NCBI RefSeq assembly: GCF_002005145.1
Contig: NZ_CP019698.1
Coordinates: 3,162,001-3,226,000, forward strand
Direction of reading: 5' to 3'
Length of the DNA stretch: 64,000 bases
Source of the DNA: Desulforamulus ferrireducens
GTDB lineage: Bacteria; Bacillota; Desulfotomaculia; Desulfotomaculales; Desulfotomaculaceae
Shown: positions 57,647 through 64,000 of the stretch, piece by piece
How the letters are laid out: every line of letters starts with the position of its first letter
Numbering within the stretch: position 1 is the stretch's first letter
Translations under genes and position numbers: made by a program
The notes under the pieces: generated by a model
Told to the model about the DNA's origin: nothing
What the model saw: only the letters and a program-made list of their open reading frames with translations
The model's database searches: none

Positions 57647-58849
57647 TTAATCTTGTTCAACTTCTTCAGGCCACCAGAAGAAGAAGGGGTTTGCACGTGG
57701 TGCAACTACCATTTGAGGAATGGGTTCACGGCCAATACCGCGTAAGAAGTTACGCATATCCAAACGCAGGATTAGTTCACCAATACGCTCACGGGTTTTA
57801 CCGTGCTCATCCCACCATGCCCAGCAGTCTTCTAAGAAGTCTTTGAGTTCTTGATAGCCGGAGCCAGGCTCTAGTTTCATGAAGGGTACGATTACCCAAC
57901 CCATCATTGCACCTTGCAGAATGGGAGCTTTACCACCAACTAGGATGGTAGCACCACGATCATCGCCAGGACGCAGGGCTTTGCACATTTTGTTGATGCA
58001 GTGCATGCAACGGGTGCAGTTAGCGTTGTCGATGGTTAATTCGTTGCCGTCAAAGCTCATGCATTTGGTGGGGCACTTGGAAATAACCAGACCTTCGATG
58101 TCGAAGCCTTCAGCAACGTAAGCGCGAACTGCTTCTTGGTCGATCTTGATGTCGTCTCTCCAGGTACCCTGGATGGAGAAGTCAGAACGAGCGATAGAAG
58201 CTACGCAGTCGTTGGGGCAACCGGAGATCTTGATTTTGGATTTATAAGGCCACATGGGGCGGTGCAGATAATCTTGGAACTCGTTGGTCAAATCATGGCA
58301 GATATCCAAGGTGTCGATCAGAGCAAATTCGCAACGAGCGGGACCAGCGCAGCAGCTGGGGGTACGCAGGTTGGAACCGGAACCGCCTAAATCCATGGGA
58401 TGCTCTTCAAAGTTGGAAATCTCGTCAAAGATGGTTTGAATGTGTTCAGTTTTGGTACCCAGCAGTACCAGGTCACCGGTGGAACCGTGCAGGTTGGTCA
58501 GACCAGAACCATACTTTTCCCATACATCGCAAACCTGACGCAGAGCCTTGGTGGTGTAGAACCAACCGGAGGGCTGGTTAATACGTACAGTGTGGAAATG
58601 CTCTACGTTGGGGAATTGCTCGGGTACATCTGAATAGCGACCGATTACACCACCGCCGTAACCCATAACACCTACTAGACCACCGTGCTTCCAGTGGGCT
58701 TTCTTGTCTACGTAAGAAAGCTCAAGCTGACCAAGCAAGTCTTGGGCGGAAGGGCTGTTGGCAGCGGCCCTCTTGATTTCTTTTACGAAACTGGGCCAGG
58801 GACCTTTTTCGAGTTCGTCCAAGAGAGGAGTCTTCTTGGCTTCGGTCAT
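57647..58849 (-). CDS. dsrA: Dissimilatory sulfite reductase alpha subunit
   Basis: This 400-residue subunit reduces sulfite towards sulfide together with DsrB and DsrC. Sirohaem and [4Fe-4S] binding residues have the canonical C-x5-C (Cys167, Cys173 in CAGPARC) and C-x3-C (Cys211, Cys215 in GCPNDC). A ferredoxin domain has [12 protein letters not shown] (from 278). I start at the ATG at 58849, behind GGAGGTGAACTTA; the GTG at 58858 lies within that site. dsrC is not in the window. Confidence 0.96.
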   Translation of the reverse strand: MTEAKKTPLLDELEKGPWPSFVKEIKRAAANSPSAQDLLGQLELSYVDKKAHWKHGGLVGVMGYGGGVIGRYSDVPEQFPNVEHFHTVRINQPSGWFYTTKALRQVCDVWEKYGSGLTNLHGSTGDLVLLGTKTEHIQTIFDEISNFEEHPMDLGGSGSNLRTPSCCAGPARCEFALIDTLDICHDLTNEFQDYLHRPMWPYKSKIKISGCPNDCVASIARSDFSIQGTWRDDIKIDQEAVRAYVAEGFDIEGLVISKCPTKCMSFDGNELTIDNANCTRCMHCINKMCKALRPGDDRGATILVGGKAPILQGAMMGWVIVPFMKLEPGSGYQELKDFLEDCWAWWDEHGKTRERIGELILRLDMRNFLRGIGREPIPQMVVAPRANPFFFWWPEEVEQD

Positions 58850-59375
58850 TAAGTTCACCTCCGTTTTTTTGTGAGAAAAAAGGATAGTATCTATCCCGCC
58901 ATAAATGGCACAGCCTCTTTTCCATTAACCAATCGATTCGTTAGATAATTAATCTTTGTTAGATAATAATCCAAGAAACGATTAGGTTAGACAAAAAAAG
59001 ACAAACTTGTCCTTACCCTGGAAAAGCAGGCAATAAGTTGTCTAAAATTGCACAAACACAAATAGCCTAGTTCAACTTATACTCCACAAAAATATTAACA
59101 CCTGTCCCACTGGTCTGTCAACAGGTATTCGGCATACAAGCAGTGGAGTTTTCCACTAAATCAGAATAGTTATAATATTCTTTCCTGTTTTTGTAATAAT
59201 TCGCTTCTTTTCATGCCGTGGCTCGATTCATATTATAACACAGGGACGGTGGCTTGTCTTGTAGCTTTTTATGGAATGACACTTTTGGGTCATTTTTGCG
59301 GTCCGCTATCCGCCGTCAGACCTCGGCTGAAATAATTCCACCGAGGTCTGACAACTGAACGCAAATAATTTGAAC
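58850..59375 (-). promoter_or_regulatory. dsrA: Upstream region and probable promoter of the dsrABD operon
   Basis: This 526-base gap has no gene. On the minus strand TTGACA (59121-59116), an 18-base spacer and TAATAT (59097-59092) form the best promoter, giving a leader of about 235 nucleotides. The leader contains three copies of a TCTAAC motif (ends at 58940, 58958 and 58986 on the plus strand as GTTAGA), the first two inside a longer ATTATCTAAC repeat, which may be regulator sites. A further TATAAT lies near 59234. GTCAGACCTCGG/CCGAGGTCTGAC (59315-59352) is a 12-bp hairpin close to the iorB stop without a T-run. Confidence 0.5.
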
Positions 59376-59951
59376 CTATAGGTTAAAACCACGCTCGAAG
59401 GCCTTGAGGTTGACATCAATAAATCTTTCCGGCACGCGGGCCTTTAAGGCAGTTAGCCAGGTTTCCTTGGCAATGGGCAACCGCTTGGCCAACATGCCAA
59501 TGAGTACAACATTAGCCGCCTTGGGATTACCGCACTCCAAGGCTATGGTTAATGCATCCACCACCATGGTATTGCTGACAGACTGCTGGACCCTGGTCAA
59601 GCAGTCCGCAGGATATGTGGCGGCACCGGTAAGGACAGGTACCGGCGCAATAGCCTGGTCGTTAACAATAATGTGGCCAGTTGGTTTTAAATAATGAAGC
59701 CAGCGCAACGCTTCCATTTTTTCAAAGGCTAAGATAACATCCGCAGAGCCTTCCGCAATAAGAGGAGAGTAGACCTTTTCCCCCAAGCGCACCTGGGTTA
59801 CCACACTGCCTCCCCGTTGGGCCATACCTTTGATCTCGGATACTTTGATATCGTAGCCGGCATCCTGGGCCGCCTTGGCCAAGACCCTGGTGGCTAAGAT
59901 GGTTCCTTGACCGCCAACACCCACCAGTAATATGTTTAAGGGTTTACGCAT
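59376..59951 (-). CDS. iorB: Indolepyruvate ferredoxin oxidoreductase beta subunit
   Basis: This 191-residue gamma-domain subunit of the 2-oxoacid:ferredoxin oxidoreductase family (NILLVGVGGQGTILATRVLA) works with IorA to oxidise aryl-pyruvates from Trp, Phe and Tyr to aryl-acetyl-CoA. I start at the ATG at 59951, which has GGGGTG upstream; the GTG at 59960 lies in that site. It overlaps the end of iorA by 8 bases. Confidence 0.92.
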   Translation of the reverse strand: MRKPLNILLVGVGGQGTILATRVLAKAAQDAGYDIKVSEIKGMAQRGGSVVTQVRLGEKVYSPLIAEGSADVILAFEKMEALRWLHYLKPTGHIIVNDQAIAPVPVLTGAATYPADCLTRVQQSVSNTMVVDALTIALECGNPKAANVVLIGMLAKRLPIAKETWLTALKARVPERFIDVNLKAFERGFNL

Positions 59952-61716
59952 TTTCTTCACCCCGCTTTACAAGGGCACCCTTGGCACAAACCTGTAAGCA
60001 CAGGCCGCAACCATTACATTGGATAGCTGTAACATGAGCTTTGTCCCCCTGGCGGGAAATGGCCGGACAGCCCAGGTTAAGACAAAGGCCACAGTTGATA
60101 CAAACTTCTTTATTGACCTCTGCCGGTGGGGCGGTGCCGGCTTTCTTTAGCAGGGCACAGGGACGTTTAACAATAATCACAGAGGGTTCCTCGGCGGCTG
60201 TTTCTTCCTTAACCGCCCGATCCAGTTCTTTCAGGTTGATGGGATCTACGGTACGCACCCGTTTAACGCCAATGGCCCTGACCAGGGCTTCAAAATCAAC
60301 CTCCGGTGCCGGTTTACCCATGAGGGTACTACCGGTACCCGGGTTTTCCTGATGGCCGGTCATGGCGGTGGTCCTGTTGTCCAGGATCAACACGGTAGAA
60401 GTGCCCCCATTATAGACCACGTCCATTAGTCCGGTGACACCGGAATGCAGGAAGGTGCTATCGCCTATGACCGCTACGGTACGCCGGGCCATCTCCGGAT
60501 TGGCTTTTTCCATACCAAGGGCGGCTCCAATGCTGGCTCCCATGCAAATACAGGTATCCATAGCATTAAGGGGACTCATGCTACCCAGGGTGTAACAGCC
60601 AATATCACCGCTGACAATCAATTTATTTTTGCGCAGGGTGTAGAATACTCCCCGGTGCGGGCAACCGGCACACATCACCGGAGGTCGTCCGGGCAGTTGT
60701 GCCGCAATAGCTTCCGGTTGGACTGCCGGGGCAAGATATTCCTCTGCCGCCGGAATTCCCGCCGCGGCCAGGCTGCGGGCAATGAGGGACGCACTTAACT
60801 CACCATAGGAGGGCAGTAAATCCTTTCCCTGGACGGTTATTCCCAGGGCTTTAATTTGCATCTCCAGGAAGGGCTCCAGTTCTTCCACCACCACCACCCG
60901 CTCAACGCCGGCGGCAAACTCTTTAATCAGTTTTTCCGGCAGAGGGTGGGTAAAGCCCAGTTTTAATACCGAGGCAGTGGGTAGGGCCTCTTTGACATAA
61001 TGGTAACTAATACCACTGGTAATAACACCAACACTGCGCTCTCCCCACTGGATAAAGTTCAGTGGGCAATTCTCACTGTATTCCTTTAATTTGGCCGTTC
61101 TTTCTTCTAAAAAGACCCGCCGCAGGCGACCATGGGCCGGAACCATCACATATTTTAGGGGGTCCTTGGCATAGGGCCGCAAATTTTTAGGTCCCGGTTC
61201 ATTAATTTCCACAAAGCTTTGGGAATGGGACACCCTGGTGGTCAGGCGCAACAGCACCGGGGTATCGAACTGTTCACTGATTTCTAACCCCTGGGCCACC
61301 ATGTCCTTGGCCTCCTGGCTATCGGCAGGCTCCAGGCAGGGAATTTTATTCATTAAGGCATAGAAACGGTTGTCCTGCTCATTTTGCGAGCTATGCATGC
61401 CCGGATCATCAGCGGATACCAGGATGAGTCCACCGTTTATCCCGGTATAGGACAGGGTGAACAAGGGGTCAGCTGCCACATTGACGCCTACGTGCTTCAT
61501 GGTAACCAATACCCTGGCCCCGGCTATGGCAGCACCGGCACCCACTTCCAAAGCAACTTTTTCATTGGGCGACCATTGGGCATAGATGTCTGGATATTTA
61601 GCAAAGTTTTCCAGTATTTCGGTACTGGGAGTGCCCGGGTAACCGGCAGCTACGGTGACCCCTGCCTCATAGGCCCCCCGGGCAATGGCGGCGTTACCGG
61701 AGAGAAGTTCTTTCAT
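59944..61716 (-). CDS. iorA: Indolepyruvate ferredoxin oxidoreductase alpha subunit
   Basis: The 590-residue TPP-dependent subunit has the pyrimidine-binding domain at the N-terminus (AAGYPGTPSTEILENFA), the TPP-binding GDIGCYTLGSMSPLNAMDTCICMG region near residue 385, and two [4Fe-4S] ferredoxin motifs in the last 55 residues (CINCGLCLNLGCP and CNGCGLCLQVC). GAGGACGAGCAG precedes the ATG. iorA and iorB share one transcript with paaK upstream of them. Confidence 0.95.
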   Translation of the reverse strand: MKELLSGNAAIARGAYEAGVTVAAGYPGTPSTEILENFAKYPDIYAQWSPNEKVALEVGAGAAIAGARVLVTMKHVGVNVAADPLFTLSYTGINGGLILVSADDPGMHSSQNEQDNRFYALMNKIPCLEPADSQEAKDMVAQGLEISEQFDTPVLLRLTTRVSHSQSFVEINEPGPKNLRPYAKDPLKYVMVPAHGRLRRVFLEERTAKLKEYSENCPLNFIQWGERSVGVITSGISYHYVKEALPTASVLKLGFTHPLPEKLIKEFAAGVERVVVVEELEPFLEMQIKALGITVQGKDLLPSYGELSASLIARSLAAAGIPAAEEYLAPAVQPEAIAAQLPGRPPVMCAGCPHRGVFYTLRKNKLIVSGDIGCYTLGSMSPLNAMDTCICMGASIGAALGMEKANPEMARRTVAVIGDSTFLHSGVTGLMDVVYNGGTSTVLILDNRTTAMTGHQENPGTGSTLMGKPAPEVDFEALVRAIGVKRVRTVDPINLKELDRAVKEETAAEEPSVIIVKRPCALLKKAGTAPPAEVNKEVCINCGLCLNLGCPAISRQGDKAHVTAIQCNGCGLCLQVCAKGALVKRGEENA

Positions 61717-61775
61717 CTGCTCGTCCTCCGTGTTTAGTTAGTTAGGATATGTCTTGCTTTAGCCAGTTGTCTAAT

Positions 61776-63074
61776 CTACTTGTTCCGCAAATCAATTACT
61801 CGCTTAGCTTTACCGGTGGTGCGTTCCAGTGACCGCGGCTCCAGCAATTTGACCTTGGGATTAATGGAGAGTACAGCCACCAGGCGAGCCCTGACGGTTC
61901 GCTCCAGCTCTTCTAAATCCCGCCAGTTACCGGTGAAAGCTTCGTCGGTCATTTCTACTTGTACTTCTAAGGCATCCAGATAACCCTTTTTGGTGACAAT
62001 AATTTGGTAATGGGGTGCCACACCCTTTATTTTCAACAAAACATCTTCTATTTGCGAAGGAAATACGTTGACACCGCTGACTATGAGCATATCATCGGTG
62101 CGCCCGGTGACCTTACGAATGCGGGCGGTTGTTCGGCCGCAGGCACAGGGTTCGGTGGTTTTAATGGTAATGTCCCTGGTCCGGTAGCGGATAATGGGTA
62201 AAGCCTCTTTAGTCAGGGTAGTGATGACCAGTTCTCCCTCTTCCCCGTCCGGTACCGGTTGACCTGTTTCAGGGTTAATTACCTCCACCAAAAAATGGTC
62301 TTCGGAGACGTGCATACCCTTGCGTTGGCGACATTCACCGGCCACACCAGGTCCGATAATCTCACTTAGACCGTAGTTATCTGTGGCAAACAGACCCCAA
62401 GCACGTTCCAATTCTTCCCTCATACTTTCGGTCCAAACCTCGGAACCAAAAAGGCCGATTTTAAGCCCCAGGGATTTGGGGTCAATGCCCATGCCGCTGG
62501 CCACTTCAGCAATGTGCAGGGCATAGGTAGGGGTGGCAATTAAGGTGGTGGTGCCAAAGTCCTGCATGAGCATAATCTGTTTTTCCGTATTACCGGTGGA
62601 GGAGGGTACCACCGTGGCACCTACCTTTTCCAAACCATAGTGTAAACCCAGGGCTCCGGTAAACAGGCCATAGCCAAAGCAGATCTGGGCCATATCCTCG
62701 TCTGTCACACCGGCAGCGGTGATCATGCGAGCCACTAACTCGGCCCAGGTTTCAATGTCCTGTCTGGTATAGCCTACCACAGTGGGCTTCCCGGTGGTAC
62801 CGGAAGATGCATGCAGGCGCACCACTTTTTTCATGGGCACCGCAAACATGTTAAAGGGGTAGTTTTCCCGCAGAGCATCTTTGGTGGTAAAGGGAAGTTT
62901 GGTAATATCCTCTATACCCCTTATGTCCTGGGGCTTAATCCCCTGTTCATCAAACAGATTCCGGTAAAATGGTACGTTCTGGTAAACACTTTCCAGAGTT
63001 TGCCGCAACCGGGAGGACTGCAGTTGCTGCAGTTCCTCCCGGCTCATGGTTTCGTATTGTTCATTCCAAATCAT
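61776..63074 (-). CDS. paaK: Phenylacetate-CoA ligase
   Basis: This 432-residue adenylate-forming enzyme activates phenylacetate or a related aryl acid with CoA. The P-loop-like [14 protein letters not shown] lies near residue 90, [20 protein letters not shown] and [16 protein letters not shown] in the middle, and the C-terminal lid ends [14 protein letters not shown]. In combination with IorAB it suggests reversible conversion of aryl-pyruvates to aryl-acetates, with ATP formed if run in reverse. AAAGGTGGCCTAGCT precedes the ATG. Confidence 0.94.
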   Translation of the reverse strand: MIWNEQYETMSREELQQLQSSRLRQTLESVYQNVPFYRNLFDEQGIKPQDIRGIEDITKLPFTTKDALRENYPFNMFAVPMKKVVRLHASSGTTGKPTVVGYTRQDIETWAELVARMITAAGVTDEDMAQICFGYGLFTGALGLHYGLEKVGATVVPSSTGNTEKQIMLMQDFGTTTLIATPTYALHIAEVASGMGIDPKSLGLKIGLFGSEVWTESMREELERAWGLFATDNYGLSEIIGPGVAGECRQRKGMHVSEDHFLVEVINPETGQPVPDGEEGELVITTLTKEALPIIRYRTRDITIKTTEPCACGRTTARIRKVTGRTDDMLIVSGVNVFPSQIEDVLLKIKGVAPHYQIIVTKKGYLDALEVQVEMTDEAFTGNWRDLEELERTVRARLVAVLSINPKVKLLEPRSLERTTGKAKRVIDLRNK

Positions 63075-63103
63075 AGCTAGGCCACCTTTCCAGGCTTACG
63101 AGT

Positions 63104-63225
63104 ATTCCTGACGGGTCTTGGCTGGGCTGATACTCATTTCTTAGGGGTCCTGGAAAATCCAAGACCCCTAGGGAATACTTCCTTAGCCCAGACAAAGCCT
63201 CAAAGAAACGCCTCCAAGCCCAGTG
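63104..63225. repeat. GGGTCTTG/CTGGGCTAA repeat, copy 3
   Basis: GGGTCTTGGCTGGGCTGA and TTAGGGGTCCTGG on the left face CCAAGACCCCTAGGGAATAC and TTAGCCCAGAC on the right, making a hairpin between the symporter gene and paaK. It is related to the blocks at 31.4 and 32.1 kb. Confidence 0.7.
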
Positions 63226-64000
63226 TTATTTTCTTACCGCACCAACATTGGTTGGTAGATATGTCGGTTGGGGACTCTCCCCAAACACCTTCTCCAGGTG
63301 TTCTTCGGGAAGCTTTTCAGTGAACATACTCACCAATGGTAAGACTGCCAGCGGTACCAGCATGGCCAAGCAGCCGATAACAGGGATTTTGCCGGCATCC
63401 AGTTTAAAGTAAAAGGAGAAAATTACCGAGATGGTTAAACCTGTGAGAGCTCCGATCCAAGCGCCCTTGGCTGTGGCGCCGCGCCAGTAGAGACCAAAGA
63501 GGTATGGTGCCAGGAAGGCGCCGGCAACGGTACCCCAGGAAATAGCCATGAGACTGAGAATAATGGTTGGCTTGGCCATGGCCAGGATTACCGAAAGGGC
63601 GATAAAGAGCAGGCAAAACAATCTCATTAATCCTACCTTGCTTCTTTCGGATAGGTTTGGTTTAACCCCTTGGATTAGATCAATGGTTACTGAGGAACTG
63701 GAAACCAGCACCAGGGAAGCTAAGGTTGACATAGATGCTGACAACACCAACAAAAGCAGCAGGGTTACTGCCCACTCCGGCAGACTGCTCATTAATATGT
63801 TGGGTACCAGCAAATCCGGGTTGGGTTGCCCGGTGGTGGCATCCACAGGTAATTTATCAAAGAACAGGCGAGATAAACTGCCGGTAAAGTAAGCGCCAAA
63901 GGAAATGATCAACGCAAACAGAGTGGAAACTATGGTGGCCGGTCGAATGGCGGCTTCGTCTTTAATGGCGTAGAATTTCTGCACCATTTGAGGTAAGCCC
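63226..64000 (-). CDS. Sodium:solute symporter, C-terminal part (runs off right edge)
   Basis: About 258 residues are visible. The frame is open at base 64000 and the first Met (63987) is internal: the preceding codons read GLPQ, giving the symporter motif GLPQMVQKFYAIKD. Six or more membrane helices follow, with the SSS-family SASMSTLASLVLVSSSSVTIDLI (the sodium-2 site region) and a hydrophilic C-terminal tail (EEHLEKVFGESPQPTYLP). The family imports acids, sugars or amino acids with Na+. From context an organic acid is plausible, but this is inference. Confidence 0.88.
   Translation of the reverse strand, partial: GLPQMVQKFYAIKDEAAIRPATIVSTLFALIISFGAYFTGSLSRLFFDKLPVDATTGQPNPDLLVPNILMSSLPEWAVTLLLLLVLSASMSTLASLVLVSSSSVTIDLIQGVKPNLSERSKVGLMRLFCLLFIALSVILAMAKPTIILSLMAISWGTVAGAFLAPYLFGLYWRGATAKGAWIGALTGLTISVIFSFYFKLDAGKIPVIGCLAMLVPLAVLPLVSMFTEKLPEEHLEKVFGESPQPTYLPTNVGAVRK

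Noticed and set aside
59315-59352. Terminator after iorB
   Set aside because: The 12-bp stem is perfect but neither strand has a T-run, so I list it only as a hairpin in the dsrA upstream region.

Overview
The window looks like a chromosome segment of a spore-forming, sulfate-reducing Bacillota of the Desulfotomaculum/Desulforamulus type (Peptococcaceae). This is inferred from dsrA-dsrB-dsrD lying on one chromosome with spoIID, a SpoIIQ-like gene, spoIIID, spo0F and mbl, and from a gene order that closely follows the Bacillus argS-to-mbl region. Nearly everything is on the minus strand, so transcription runs from high to low coordinates. Only a NicO metal transporter and a VanY-like peptidase (37.7-39.4 kb) are on the plus strand.

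Layout from left to right. (1) 0-11.8 kb is an AT-rich surface-polysaccharide locus: an unrecognised partial gene, a formyltransferase, a Wzt/Wzm-type ABC exporter, an initiating sugar-phosphate transferase, the enzymes for a UDP-2,3-diacetamido-glucuronic-acid-type sugar, and an O-antigen ligase/polymerase-like membrane protein with TPR repeats. (2) 12-17.1 kb holds cell-surface proteins: a TolC-family protein, a probable S-layer protein and a beta-propeller protein. The last two carry copper-amine-oxidase-N-like domains. (3) 17.2-20.7 kb is the sporulation and shape block spoIID-spoIIQ-spoIIID-mbl. (4) 21.3-30 kb has murA and the complete F-type ATP synthase operon atpZ-I-B-E-F-H-A-G-D-C. 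(5) 30.2-42.2 kb has wecB/mnaA, a MazG-like protein, dCMP deaminase, glyA, a four-helix-bundle gene, a YwlE-RpiB fusion, mntP, tsaC/sua5, prmC, prfA and rpmE. (6) 42.2-43.4 kb has no conserved gene and holds a possible small ORF and a possible structured RNA. (7) 43.4-56.1 kb has a LysM-M23 peptidase, rho, transaldolase, fructose-bisphosphate aldolase, spo0F, sppA, pyrG, a very small XapX-like gene, argS and ywiB. (8) 56.2-64 kb is the energy-metabolism block: dsrABD, then iorAB, a phenylacetate-CoA ligase and the cut-off end of a sodium:solute symporter.

How the genes fit together. DsrAB with DsrD carries out the last step of sulfate respiration, and the ATP synthase uses the resulting ion gradient. 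IorAB and the aryl-CoA ligase oxidise aromatic amino-acid keto acids and activate aryl acids. PrmC modifies the RF1 made from the gene just upstream of it.

The most unusual material lies between genes. There is a dispersed family of 7-bp tandem arrays (unit close to CATCGGC or its complement), usually in inverted pairs that can form large hairpins. There is a second family of about 105-bp hairpin elements, and a third family built on GGGTCTTG/CTGGGCTAA. A 211-bp palindrome lies upstream of fba. No CRISPR array, complete insertion sequence, tRNA or rRNA was seen. All identifications come from reading the sequence and its translations; no database search was run.
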